From NCBI RefSeq assembly GCF_943590815.1, contig NZ_CALSBS010000001.1, positions 310,001-374,000 on the forward strand: a stretch of 64,000 bases of DNA. Direction: 5' to 3'. A program made the translations under genes and the position numbers. The DNA is from Pseudocitrobacter vendiensis. GTDB lineage: Bacteria > Pseudomonadota > Gammaproteobacteria > Enterobacterales > Enterobacteriaceae. A model generated the notes under the pieces. It did not search any database. It worked only from the letters and a program-made list of their open reading frames with translations, and was not told the origin of the DNA. Below, one piece after another: positions 18,837-27,785 of this stretch; position 1 is the first letter of the stretch, and each line of letters opens with the position of its first letter.

Positions 18837-19748
18837 GTGCGACTACTCAACTGGCGACGCCAGGCCGCTCTCAATGCGATGCCGACGATTCACAGTACGC
18901 AACCGCGCACGCCATGGCGCGAGTTCTGGCGTCGATTCCGTCATCAGCCAGTGGCGATGGCGGCAGGGATATTTATTCTGCTGCTGATTGCGGTCGCGCT
19001 GGTCGCGCCGTGGATTGCGCCATTCGATGCTGAAAACTATTTCGACTATGACAGGCTCAATGAGGGTCCGTCATTAATACATTGGTTTGGCGTCGATTCG
19101 CTGGGGCGCGACATCTTCAGCCGCGTGCTGGTGGGGGCGCAAATCTCGCTGGCGGCAGGCGTCTTTGCCGTACTGATTGGGGCGGCGATCGGCACGGTGC
19201 TTGGGCTGTTGGCGGGATACTACGAAGGCTGGTGGGATCGCATCATTATGCGCATCTGCGATGTGCTGTTCGCCTTTCCGGGGATCTTGCTGGCGATTGC
19301 CGTGGTGGCGGTGATGGGGAGCGGCATGACCAACGTGATTATCGCTGTCGCGATTTTCTCGGTGCCCGCCTTCGCGCGCCTGGTGCGCGGTAATACGCTG
19401 GTGCTCAAGCAGCAAACCTTTATTGAATCGGCGCGCAGCATTGGCGCGAACGATCTCACGATTATTTTCCATCATGTTTTGCCAGGAACGGTGTCGTCGA
19501 TAGTGGTCTATTTCACCATGCGAATCGGGGTGTCAATTATCTCGGCGGCGAGTCTCTCTTTCCTCGGGCTGGGCGCACAACCGCCGACACCGGAGTGGGG
19601 CGCCATGCTCAACGAAGCGCGCGCGGATATGGTGATGTCGCCGCACGTCGCGCTCTTTCCTGCAATTGCGATATTCCTGACGGTACTGGCGTTTAACCTG
19701 CTGGGTGACGGGCTGCGTGATGCGCTTGATCCGAAAATTAAAGGCTAG
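18837..19748 (+). CDS. gsiD: Glutathione importer permease
   Basis: A 303-residue DppC/OppC-type permease. It has a long cytoplasmic N-terminus ([20 protein letters not shown]), the [14 protein letters not shown] motif before the second segment and the coupling loop [20 protein letters not shown]. The GTG start at 18837 directly follows the gsiC stop with no gap, so translation is coupled. It is the last gene of the operon, followed by a strong hairpin. Confidence 0.94.
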   Translation: MRLLNWRRQAALNAMPTIHSTQPRTPWREFWRRFRHQPVAMAAGIFILLLIAVALVAPWIAPFDAENYFDYDRLNEGPSLIHWFGVDSLGRDIFSRVLVGAQISLAAGVFAVLIGAAIGTVLGLLAGYYEGWWDRIIMRICDVLFAFPGILLAIAVVAVMGSGMTNVIIAVAIFSVPAFARLVRGNTLVLKQQTFIESARSIGANDLTIIFHHVLPGTVSSIVVYFTMRIGVSIISAASLSFLGLGAQPPTPEWGAMLNEARADMVMSPHVALFPAIAIFLTVLAFNLLGDGLRDALDPKIKG

Positions 19749-19752
19749 AAGT

Positions 19753-19792
19753 CTGTTGGCGTGTTTAATCGTTAATTAAAACACGCCAACAG
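19753..19792 (+). terminator. Terminator of the iaaA-gsi operon
   Basis: CTGTTGGCGTGTTT pairs with AAACACGCCAACAG across an AT-rich 12-nt loop, a 14-bp stem right after the gsiD stop. Confidence 0.75.
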
Positions 19793-20165
19793 TATGAAAC
19801 TATATTCTAACTGGATAATGTCCTTAGGGGATAATTTTAGGGGTTAAATTATCCTGATGCATATATTTACTTGTGGTTAGTTATTTATTTGCATATATCT
19901 GGATTGATCTAAATTAATGTTTGTGAGGATGGTGTTGTAATTCGCATTTTTTGCCAAAGCAATAAGTGCATATAAATGTTTATAAAAACCAAATTGTATG
20001 TATCTATATTTTATTGTTACAGAATATAGAGCATTATTTGTCTAATTTTGAGCACGTTTCGCAAATATTTCCTCGTCTCGCTAAGCCACCATTATATCAA
20101 GACTAAGTATTATCTGAATTTTGATGTCGCTAAGCGGCTTTTACGTTGAAAAAAGGAAGTACAAA
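19793..20165 (+). promoter_or_regulatory. AT-rich upstream region of the repeat-protein gene
   Basis: No gene is visible. The stretch is strongly AT-rich, unlike its flanks, and must hold the promoter for the repeat protein. I see no confident -35/-10 pair or operator. The composition suggests acquired DNA or an H-NS-bound promoter. Confidence 0.45.
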
Positions 20166-21401
20166 ATGAAACGTTCAACACTCGCTCTATTCATTTCCTG
20201 CGCAATGTTTTCCACGGCGAGCTTTGCTACGCCGGTTCAATTAGCTTCGGTAAAAAATCTCTCTACCGACACTGAAGTCAATGGTTTCCAGAGCTCTTTG
20301 TTTTATAGCGATACTGGCACGGTGAACGGTTTTGATCTGCCTATTCTCGGCTATACGGAAATGGACCAGGTTAACGGTTTCCAGCTTGGTGCCGCGGCGG
20401 GTTCTCATGTACGTAACGGCGTCAACGGGGCGGCGATTGGCTTATTCAACTGGCACGGTGGTGAAGACAACGGCCTGAACATCAGCCTGGCAAACCAGGT
20501 TGGCGTAATGAACGGTGCCAGCGTCGGTATTTACAGTGCCGCTGACGAACTTAACGGCCTGAATATCGGTGCAGCGAACGCCGTCGGTAACCTGAATGGC
20601 ACGGGTGATATTAACGGTATGAACGTTGCGGGCCTGGGTAACTATAATAAAGGCCGGATGTACGGCCTGAATGTTGCCGGTCTGGGTAACTATACCGAAG
20701 GTACTATGCGCGGCATGAACGTTGCTGGTATTGGTAACTATATTGGCGGTGACATGAAAGGTTTCAACGTCAGCCCGTTCAGCTGGGTTGAAAAAGATAT
20801 TACCGGCGCCAACGTTACCCTTGCTAACCATAGCCGGAATGTCGAGGGCCTGAACGTTGGTGGTATCGCGAACTGGAGCGAAGGCGATATTAAAGGTATG
20901 AACGTGGCCGTCGTGAACGTTTCCGAAAATATGACCGGCCTGAACGTTGCGCCATTTAACAAATCAAAAGAGACGGTCGGTGCGAATATTTCCGCCTTCA
21001 ACTGGTCTGAAAACACCACCGGTTTTAATATGGCGGCGTTTAACCGCACTAACGATATGACCGGTTTCAACCTGGGTGCTTTCAACGTAGCGAATAATGT
21101 CACCGGTATGAATCTGGGCGCGGTGAACTTCAACGGCGGGAATGTTGAGGGTCTGAACATGGGGGCGGTGAACGTAACGTCTGAAAATGTTACCGGTTCA
21201 AACATTGGGGCCATCAACGTGACGTCTGGCAGCAGCTCCAGCGACTTTGGTGCCTTTAACTATGCCGATACCACCAACTTCCAGTTTGGCCTGATTAACG
21301 CCACTAAACACCTGGAAGGTTTGCAGATTGGTGTGATCAACGTTGCGATGAACGCCACGGTGCCGGTGTTACCCCTGGTTAACTTCCACCGCTCATTCTG
21401 A
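20166..21401 (+). CDS. Secreted solenoid-repeat surface protein
   Basis: A 411-residue protein with a clear signal peptide (cleavage near SFAT, about residue 22), then about 20 degenerate repeats of 14-16 residues of the form G-[LMF]-N-[VIM]-x-x-x-N (GLNVAGLGNY, GFNLGAFNVA, GMNLGAVNFN). The spacing predicts a beta-solenoid. Such repeats occur in LA_2272-type surface-repeat proteins; the function is unknown to me. It ends VNFHRSF with a terminal Phe, as outer-membrane proteins often do. The ATG at 20166 is chosen because it begins the signal peptide. It has its own terminator and stands alone where K-12 has pdeI-dgcI. Confidence 0.85.
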   Translation: MKRSTLALFISCAMFSTASFATPVQLASVKNLSTDTEVNGFQSSLFYSDTGTVNGFDLPILGYTEMDQVNGFQLGAAAGSHVRNGVNGAAIGLFNWHGGEDNGLNISLANQVGVMNGASVGIYSAADELNGLNIGAANAVGNLNGTGDINGMNVAGLGNYNKGRMYGLNVAGLGNYTEGTMRGMNVAGIGNYIGGDMKGFNVSPFSWVEKDITGANVTLANHSRNVEGLNVGGIANWSEGDIKGMNVAVVNVSENMTGLNVAPFNKSKETVGANISAFNWSENTTGFNMAAFNRTNDMTGFNLGAFNVANNVTGMNLGAVNFNGGNVEGLNMGAVNVTSENVTGSNIGAINVTSGSSSSDFGAFNYADTTNFQFGLINATKHLEGLQIGVINVAMNATVPVLPLVNFHRSF

Positions 21402-21415
21402 TTCGGTGCCTGAGT

Positions 21416-21498
<83 letters not shown>

Positions 21499-21499
21499 G

Positions 21500-21522
21500 A
21501 AAGCCCGAGAGGGCTTTCTTTT
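21500..21522 (+). terminator. Rho-independent terminator
   Basis: AAAGCCC-GAGA-GGGCTTT followed by CTTTT; it ends the repeat-protein transcript. Confidence 0.85.
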
Positions 21523-21531
21523 ACTGCAGAA

Positions 21532-22071
21532 TTACCACATCAAATCATCCGGTACTTTAAAATCAGCGTACGGATCGTCTTCATCCTGCTCTTCCTGACT
21601 CAATGCGCTGTTTAATACAATGCTGTCCGCATCACGCTGGGCAATTTTATCTGCCACACTCGCCGGGATAATCGCGTATTGCGCATCGCCATTCGCATCG
21701 ATCAGCAAACGGGCGATCGCGAGACGGCCATTTATCAGCTGGGTCTGTGTCACTTTATCGACAACGACTTTCTTGATGAGGTTATTGTCGGTAAAGTTAA
21801 AATCGATATTGCCTTTGCTGATGGTGATACGGTTCATTTCAATCAGCTGTTTAACCTGCGCCTTCATCTCTTTTGATAAAACGGCCTGTTTTTGCTGCTC
21901 GCTCAGTTGCTTATCGCGCTCAAGCTGCGCTTTTTTGTTTTCCTCGACCGCTTCGCGCGCCTCACGCGCCTGCACGCGTGATTTCTTTGCCGTTCTCTGG
22001 ACTTTGGCCATTTTTTTGCTGGTCACTAAGCCCGCTTTGAGCATCTGCTCTTGTAAGGTAAGTTTTGTCAT
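21532..22071 (-). CDS. DUF2058 protein, YaiL paralogue
   Basis: A 179-residue protein closely resembling E. coli YaiL in length and along its whole sequence (start TLQEQMLKAGLVTSKKMAKV, end DPYADFKVPDDLMW). The first 80 residues are highly charged and helical (nucleoprotein- or coiled-coil-like, Lys/Arg/Glu rich). The C-terminal part is a small folded domain ending in an acidic tail. The function of the family is not established. K-12 yaiL is elsewhere on the chromosome, so this is either a second copy or a relocated gene. The ribosome-binding site is weak. It lies downstream of the cold-shock-domain gene on the same strand, with a 45-base gap. Confidence 0.85.
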   Translation of the reverse strand: MTKLTLQEQMLKAGLVTSKKMAKVQRTAKKSRVQAREAREAVEENKKAQLERDKQLSEQQKQAVLSKEMKAQVKQLIEMNRITISKGNIDFNFTDNNLIKKVVVDKVTQTQLINGRLAIARLLIDANGDAQYAIIPASVADKIAQRDADSIVLNSALSQEEQDEDDPYADFKVPDDLMW

Positions 22072-22116
22072 CTTGCTTGTCAGTCCGTTAAGAGGGTCAG
22101 GGTGAAAACGTCAGGC

Positions 22117-22599
22117 TTACACCTTAAGCATTTTCACCGTGGCATCGATATCAATTTCGTCTTCCGAGAAGATGTGCGTGGTCCCCTGGAAGGTGGTGAT
22201 AGCCAGTTTTTTCAGCGTGCGCGTTTCACCGGGTTTGGCCTCATTTTTGGGCCGAATGCTGTTCATCAGCACGCCAACAGAAAGCACTGCGTTCTCTTTG
22301 TCGATACGCGTATCGGCAGGCACATCTTCGCTGAACACCACATAAGACTTAATCGAGGTAAGCTTCAGGCGCTCGCCCGCAATGTAGATATATTTGCTTT
22401 CCGGCAGCACTTTGACCGCATACGCCGAGAGCCCTTTGTTGTTGGTGGTGGGCTCAAAGGTTACGGCTGCATCTTTCTTGATAAGATCAGGATTGGCGAC
22501 CTTGATCACATGAAAATAGCGATTGTCGCCGTTCTCATCTTTGATAAATCCAAAACCTTTATCTTTAAACCACGTTGTGATTGTTCCGTTCATCGCCAT
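22117..22599 (-). CDS. Cold-shock-domain protein with C-terminal extension
   Basis: A 160-residue protein. The first 65 residues are an OB-fold cold-shock domain (GTITTWF, RNP1-like KDKGFGFI and RNP2-like RYFHVIKV), which predicts binding to single-stranded RNA or DNA. The remaining 95 residues form an extra domain without a family I can name. ATG 22599 is listed. ATG 22593 is equally likely, since AGGCGG lies 8 bases before it but only 2 before the first. It probably shares a transcript with the YaiL paralogue downstream, a pairing that suggests an RNA- or ribosome-related role for both. Confidence 0.82.
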   Translation of the reverse strand: MAMNGTITTWFKDKGFGFIKDENGDNRYFHVIKVANPDLIKKDAAVTFEPTTNNKGLSAYAVKVLPESKYIYIAGERLKLTSIKSYVVFSEDVPADTRIDKENAVLSVGVLMNSIRPKNEAKPGETRTLKKLAITTFQGTTHIFSEDEIDIDATVKMLKV

Positions 22600-22757
22600 T
22601 ACCGCCTGATTGTTTATCTACTCAGTTTTGCAGCGCGCAGTTTAATGCACAATGCCTGCGCAGACCATGCCTTTGACTTAAGTTTGGGTGAGAAAGTGTG
22701 GGTTTGCGAGGGCGTGGGAGTCGTCAGACTCTCTGCGCTGTGCAAGCGAAGACGTGA

Positions 22758-23156
22758 CTAGGGCGCACAGTTCACGCCTGCAATGACGCGCTGCTGGTCA
22801 TCGGCCTGAATGGTCAATTGGATAGTGGCCATTTTATTGTTCTCTTTAATGCTGACGAGTTCCATCCGTGCCGCTCCTGTATCGATAAGACCTGTGCGCA
22901 TTTGCATCTTAGAATCTTCTGTCCACTCTTCATTACGTACTGGAGTTGTCTGGAAATCAAAATCATTTCCGTTAATGCTCACAGAAAGGATATTACCTTG
23001 TTCCTGATAAACCAAAGGATATTTAGCCTTACCGCCATTGATAAACTCGCCGGTGCTGATTTTTGTATCTTTAATGATGACGCCATTACATTGGTCAGCT
23101 ATAGCAATACCCGAGGAAAATAGTGAAATGAGAATGATAGATAATAATTTTTTCAT
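22758..23156 (-). CDS. Small secreted protein of unknown function
   Basis: A 132-residue protein with an obvious signal peptide (MKKLLSIILISLFSSGIAIA, cleavage before DQ). The mature chain of about 112 residues has two Cys (CNGVI near the start, VNCAP at the end), which could form a disulfide in the periplasm. I do not recognise the family. Composition is more AT-rich than its neighbours. No Shine-Dalgarno sequence is visible before the ATG: the bases just upstream read CCTCCTAACC, the complement of one. It follows rimO in the same direction but probably has its own promoter. Confidence 0.72.
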   Translation of the reverse strand: MKKLLSIILISLFSSGIAIADQCNGVIIKDTKISTGEFINGGKAKYPLVYQEQGNILSVSINGNDFDFQTTPVRNEEWTEDSKMQMRTGLIDTGAARMELVSIKENNKMATIQLTIQADDQQRVIAGVNCAP

Positions 23157-23335
23157 GGTTAGGAGGCCAATTTAATAAATGCGGATAAGTAATGCCTTAT
23201 CTTTATTGGAAATTATAGTCCCCTGATATTTATTTTGGTAAAAAAAAGAGAGAATTGACGCAATGGCAGCGCTGAGATTCCTTTCTCATGATAACTCATC
23301 CAGAGTCAACGCTGCCCGATTTACAGAGCGAGGTC

Positions 23336-24643
23336 TTAAACCCGGCTACCCCACAGGTCGTACTCGTCGGCGTTATCCACTTTCACGCGGATAATGTCGC
23401 CCGGCTTGACGTTGGTTTCGCCATTCAGATACACCGCGCCGTCGATTTCCGGGGCGTCGGCCATGCTGCGGCCAATCGCGCCTTCTTCATCCACTTCGTC
23501 GATGATGACCATCACTTCACGGCCGACTTTCTCCTGCAATCGCTCGGCGGAGATCTGCTGCTGCAGCTGCATGAAGCGGTTCCAGCGATCTTCTTTCACG
23601 TCGTCAGGTACCTGATCCGGCAGATCGTTGGCGCTGGCGCCTTCAACCGGGCTGTACTGGAAACATCCGACGCGATCGAGACGCGCTTCTTTCAGGAAAT
23701 CGAGCAGCATCTGGAAATCTTCTTCCGTTTCGCCCGGGAAGCCGACAATAAAGGTCGATCGCAGGGTCAAATCAGGGCAGATTTCACGCCACTGTTTGAT
23801 GCGTGCCAGCTGACGGTCAACGGAGCCAGGGCGTTTCATCAGTTTCAGAATACGCGGGCTGGCATGCTGCATCGGGATGTCGAGGTAGGGCAGAATTTTG
23901 CCTTCAGCCATCAGCGGAATCACGTCATCGACATGCGGATACGGATACACGTAGTGCAGACGCACCCAGACGCCCAGTTTTGCCAGCTCTTCACACAGGC
24001 TAACCATGCTGGTTTTGACCGGGGAACCGTTATGGAAACCGGTGCGGTGTTTCACATCGACGCCGTATGCGGAGGTATCCTGAGAGATAACCTGCAGCTC
24101 TTTTACGCCTGCGTCGGCCAGACGTTTCGCTTCAGAGAGCACATCGCCAATCGGGCGGCTGTCGAGGTCGCCACGCATGGACGGAATGATGCAGAAGGTG
24201 CAGCGGTGGTTACAGCCTTCGGAAATTTTTAAATAGGCGTAATGACGCGGCGTCAGCTTCACACCCTGTTCCGGCACCAGGCTGGTAAACGGGTTGTGCT
24301 GCGGCTTCGGCGCATAGTGATGGACGTGCTCCAGCACCTGCTCGTAGCTGTGTGGGCCGGTAATCTCCAGCACTTTAGGATGCACTTCGCGAATTTGATC
24401 TTCTTTGGCACCCAGGCAGCCGGTGACGATCACCTTGCCATTTTCTTTCAAGGCTTCGCCAATCGCTTCCAGGGATTCCTGGACGGCGCTGTCGATAAAA
24501 CCGCAGGTGTTGACGATAACCATATCGGCATCATCGTAGCTCGGGACCACGTCGTAACCTTCAGTACGCAGCTCCGTTAGAATACGTTCGGAGTCCACCA
24601 GGTTTTTCGGGCAGCCCAACGATACAAAACCAATTTTGCTCAT
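23336..24643 (-). CDS. rimO: Ribosomal protein uS12 methylthiotransferase
   Basis: A 435-residue radical-SAM methylthiotransferase that modifies an aspartate of ribosomal protein S12. N-terminal UPF0004 domain with cluster ligands Cys11, Cys47 and Cys76. Radical SAM motif GCNHRCTFC gives Cys144, Cys148 and Cys151. A C-terminal TRAM domain covers about the last 70 residues ([18 protein letters not shown] end). E. coli RimO has 441 residues because of a slightly longer N-terminus. Confidence 0.96.
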   Translation of the reverse strand: MSKIGFVSLGCPKNLVDSERILTELRTEGYDVVPSYDDADMVIVNTCGFIDSAVQESLEAIGEALKENGKVIVTGCLGAKEDQIREVHPKVLEITGPHSYEQVLEHVHHYAPKPQHNPFTSLVPEQGVKLTPRHYAYLKISEGCNHRCTFCIIPSMRGDLDSRPIGDVLSEAKRLADAGVKELQVISQDTSAYGVDVKHRTGFHNGSPVKTSMVSLCEELAKLGVWVRLHYVYPYPHVDDVIPLMAEGKILPYLDIPMQHASPRILKLMKRPGSVDRQLARIKQWREICPDLTLRSTFIVGFPGETEEDFQMLLDFLKEARLDRVGCFQYSPVEGASANDLPDQVPDDVKEDRWNRFMQLQQQISAERLQEKVGREVMVIIDEVDEEGAIGRSMADAPEIDGAVYLNGETNVKPGDIIRVKVDNADEYDLWGSRV

Positions 24644-24871
24644 TTTATATACTATTCATTGCTCGGAATCGGGAGATTATACATACGGCGCGCCATGACA
24701 GCCAGATACGTCAATCACCATTTTTCAGGCCCGGAGTGGAAGATTACCGGCAGTGTAGAAAAAGTGTTTCCGGCGCGTTTCAGTTGTTGAATTATTGACC
24801 TTACGCATCGTTCTGTACGAAAAATGACCTTATAATAAATATGCCAAATGGATGAGGAGGGAGGAAATCAC

Positions 24872-25255
24872 ATGAGTGGAATGACGCTGAAACGCAACAT
24901 GATGAATAAAATCATCAATGCGCGCATCGATCTCGACGCTTACCTGCAACTCAGAAAAGCGAAGGGATACATGTCGATCAGCGATAACGAGCATCTGCGT
25001 ACTAACTTGTTTGATTTATGTGGTGAATTGCGTAGCAAAGCACCACAGCTGATACAGTCCGCAACGCCGAAAGAAAGGGATGCTTTGCGGCAGGCAGGCG
25101 AAGCAATCGCTTCTGCGGCTGTGTGTTTGATGACCGGGCACCATGACTGCCCGACCTCTATCGCCGTTAACGTGGAATCGCTCGAACGCTGTCTGACGAC
25201 GTTGAGTGAAAGCATTTATAGCATGAATGCCCACATCGACCCTCTGCACGCCTGA
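24872..25255 (+). CDS. bssR: Biofilm regulator BssR
   Basis: A 127-residue cytoplasmic protein matching E. coli BssR (YliH) in length and in the segments DLDAYLQLRKAKGYMS and AAVCLMTGHHDCPTS. BssR is reported to affect biofilm formation through signal and catabolite pathways; its biochemical action is not known. The ATG at 24872 is chosen because it gives the family length and follows GGAGG; the open frame continues 8 codons upstream. It keeps the K-12 position between rimO and yliI and has its own terminator. Confidence 0.88.
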   Translation: MSGMTLKRNMMNKIINARIDLDAYLQLRKAKGYMSISDNEHLRTNLFDLCGELRSKAPQLIQSATPKERDALRQAGEAIASAAVCLMTGHHDCPTSIAVNVESLERCLTTLSESIYSMNAHIDPLHA

Positions 25256-25258
25256 CCT

Positions 25259-25280
25259 CAGGGGGAGTTAGCTCCCCCTG
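25259..25280 (+). terminator. Terminator of bssR
   Basis: Perfect 9-bp stem CAGGGGGAG / CTCCCCCTG with a TTAG loop, then TTAAAGGTTTT. Confidence 0.8.
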
Positions 25281-25362
25281 TTAAAGGTTTTGTAAAATCT
25301 CCCGCATAATCAATGACGTTGTCTAACCTTAAGCCAATCAATGATGGCTACCGGAGTGGGCT

Positions 25363-26475
25363 ATGCGTCGTACTTTTCTTACTTTGACCTTAAGTTCTCT
25401 GCTGTATGTCGCTTCCGCTCAATCGGCGGAGGTTAATGTTCAGGTGTTGCAGGATAAGCTTGAGCACCCCTGGTCGCTGGCTTTTCTGCCGGATGGTCAC
25501 GGCATGCTGATTACGCTTCGTGGCGGCGAACTGCGTCACTGGCAGCAAGGAAAAGGGCTCTCAGCACCCATTTCGGGCGTGCCGAAGGTATGGGCAAACG
25601 GGCAGGGCGGGCTGCTGGATGTCGCGTTGGCCCCGGATTTTGCCCAGTCGCGCCGCGTGTGGCTGAGCTTTGCGGAAGCGGGTGACGATGGCAAAGCCGG
25701 AACGGCAGTCGGTTACGGAAAATTAAGTGCCGATAACCAAACCCTGAGTGATTTCAGCGTGGTGTTCCGACAGATGCCGAAGCTCTCTACCGGTAATCAT
25801 TTTGGCGGCAGGCTGGTGTTTGATGGCAAAGGGCATCTCTATATTGGCCTCGGTGAAAACAATCAACGCAGCACCGCGCAGGATCTCGATAAACTTCAGG
25901 GCAAAGTCGTGCGCCTGACTGAGGAAGGGAAGATACCGGGCGATAACCCGTGGGTGAATAAATCAGGTGTGCGTCCGGAAATCTGGTCTTACGGTATTCG
26001 TAACCCGCAGGGGATGGCGATGAATCCGTGGAGCGAGACATTGTGGCTAAATGAGCACGGCCCGCGTGGCGGTGATGAAATCAACATTCCGCAAGCAGGC
26101 AAAAACTATGGCTGGCCGCTGGCGACGCACGGCATTAACTACAGTGGGCTGCCAATCCCCGAAGCCAAAGGGGAAACAGCGGCTGGCACCGAGCCACCGC
26201 TTTATGTGTGGAAGAAATCTCCGGCGTTGAGCGGTATGGCGTTTTACGATGCGAAGACGTTCCCACAGTGGCAGCACAAACTGTTTATCGGCGCGTTGAA
26301 GGATGAATCGGTGATTGTGATGCAGGTGGATGGCGATAAAGTGACGGAAGAGATGCGCATTCTCGGCGAGCGCAAACAGCGCATCCGCGATGTACGCGTC
26401 GGACTCGACGGTTATCTGTATGTCTTAACCGATGAGTCCGACGGCGAGTTGCTGAAAATCAGTCCTAAAAATTAA
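25363..26475 (+). CDS. yliI: Soluble aldose sugar dehydrogenase (PQQ-dependent)
   Basis: A 370-residue periplasmic beta-propeller enzyme that oxidises aldoses with pyrroloquinoline quinone. The signal peptide ends near AQSAE (about residue 22). Propeller and cofactor motifs: HPWSLAFLPDG, GGLLDVALAPDF, STGNHFGGRLVF and EHGPRGGDEIN. E. coli YliI has 371 residues. Its last 4 bases overlap the convergent stop of the solute-binding gene at 26472, so the downstream insertion joins the backbone exactly at the yliI end. Confidence 0.93.
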   Translation: MRRTFLTLTLSSLLYVASAQSAEVNVQVLQDKLEHPWSLAFLPDGHGMLITLRGGELRHWQQGKGLSAPISGVPKVWANGQGGLLDVALAPDFAQSRRVWLSFAEAGDDGKAGTAVGYGKLSADNQTLSDFSVVFRQMPKLSTGNHFGGRLVFDGKGHLYIGLGENNQRSTAQDLDKLQGKVVRLTEEGKIPGDNPWVNKSGVRPEIWSYGIRNPQGMAMNPWSETLWLNEHGPRGGDEINIPQAGKNYGWPLATHGINYSGLPIPEAKGETAAGTEPPLYVWKKSPALSGMAFYDAKTFPQWQHKLFIGALKDESVIVMQVDGDKVTEEMRILGERKQRIRDVRVGLDGYLYVLTDESDGELLKISPKN

Positions 26476-27761
26476 CGCATAATGCGACGTAAAATACGGT
26501 TCGCCTGCTCTTCGAAGGTGGTTGCAGCTTCGTCGATAGAGGCTTTACCGTGGTCGATGCTTTCTCTGGCGGCGGTGAACAGTGCGCCAAATTGCGGATC
26601 TTCCAGATACGGCATGGCTGTCGATTTGTTTGGCATTGACTTCGACTGAATCAGCCCGGCAATCACCGGGTCTTCATCTTTCAGGATGCCAGCATCGCGG
26701 AGGATTTTTTCTCCGTCATGGCTCAGCGGTGCGCCGCGTTCAAGTCCGACCGGGAGAACACCTTCAGGTTCACTCATCAGGAAGTGCAACAGTAGAGCCG
26801 CTTCCTGCGGATGTTTGGTGTTGCGGCTGATGGAGTACATCAGCGCGGTTTTACTAAACTGCCCGGCATCTTTTGCGTCTTTATGCATCGGATAGGGGCC
26901 CATCACCAGGTCTGACGGGTTTTTCAGGTTCTGCGATTCTGCGGTGTACAATACGTTCCAGTTATAAACGCCGCCCCATTCGCCGTTGATCCACGGCTTC
27001 ATTTCGTAATTCACGCCTTTACCAAACGAGGCCATCGCTTTGGTGTCCGGGATAACGTGGTTATCCGCCAGCTTGCGGTAGAAGGTTAACGCCTCGACCA
27101 GTTCCTCATGTGACCAGGCGATCTTCTTCGTTTTCTCGTCGATCATCTCTTTCTGGTTCTTCTGGTACATATAAGAACGCAGCATCAGCAAAGCATCCTG
27201 CTCGGAGAGGATCAGCGGATAATAGTTATCGCCCAGTTTCTGTTTAAATACCGGGCCAGTCGCCAGCAATTCATCCCAGGTTTTTGGGAACTCGACGCCC
27301 GCTTTTTTCCATGTAGCGGCGTTGTAGAAGAACAACATGACGTTGGACGAAATAGGAATGGCGTTGATTTTGCCATTTACGGTGGTCGTTGCCAGCGCTT
27401 CAGGCGGGTATTGATCCAGACCCAGCGGTTGACTCAGTTTGTTGAGATCGTAAAAACCATCGCCTTTTTTCGACAGCAGCGTCAGCCAGTTCCAGTTGGT
27501 CTGGATAACATCGGCTTCGGTGTTGCTGTTCATCTGCGTGGTCAGGCGAGGATAAAAACCGTCCCAGCCGGTATATTCGGCTTTCACCTTAATGTTCGGA
27601 TATTTCGCCTGGAAAGCTTCCAGCGCTTTCATGGTCGCCTGGTTACGGGCTTTACCGCCCCACCAGGCAAAACGCAGTTCGACCTGATCGGCGCTGTGCG
27701 CAAGGATTGGCATCGCGCTGAACGCGCAGCAGGCCAACATCAATAGAACTGATTTTTTCAT
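26472..27761 (-). CDS. TogB-like oligosaccharide-binding protein, no adjacent permeases
   Basis: A 429-residue family 1 solute-binding protein. The signal peptide ends near LAHSA (about residue 23). The mature N-terminus (RFAWWGGKARNQATMKALEA, then EYTGWDGFYPRLTTQ and QTNWNWL) and the end (ANRILRRIMR) closely follow the oligogalacturonide-binding protein TogB of pectinolytic enterobacteria, as far as I recall that sequence. It should bind an acidic or plant-type oligosaccharide. No permease or ATPase gene is adjacent. It is the second gene of an operon with the glycosidase, 24 bases downstream of it. It may use the MalFGK-type importer at 5988-8877 or one outside the window. Confidence 0.87.
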   Translation of the reverse strand: MKKSVLLMLACCAFSAMPILAHSADQVELRFAWWGGKARNQATMKALEAFQAKYPNIKVKAEYTGWDGFYPRLTTQMNSNTEADVIQTNWNWLTLLSKKGDGFYDLNKLSQPLGLDQYPPEALATTTVNGKINAIPISSNVMLFFYNAATWKKAGVEFPKTWDELLATGPVFKQKLGDNYYPLILSEQDALLMLRSYMYQKNQKEMIDEKTKKIAWSHEELVEALTFYRKLADNHVIPDTKAMASFGKGVNYEMKPWINGEWGGVYNWNVLYTAESQNLKNPSDLVMGPYPMHKDAKDAGQFSKTALMYSISRNTKHPQEAALLLHFLMSEPEGVLPVGLERGAPLSHDGEKILRDAGILKDEDPVIAGLIQSKSMPNKSTAMPYLEDPQFGALFTAARESIDHGKASIDEAATTFEEQANRILRRIMR

Positions 27762-27785
27762 TGAAGAATTCCTCCGTGTAAAAGA

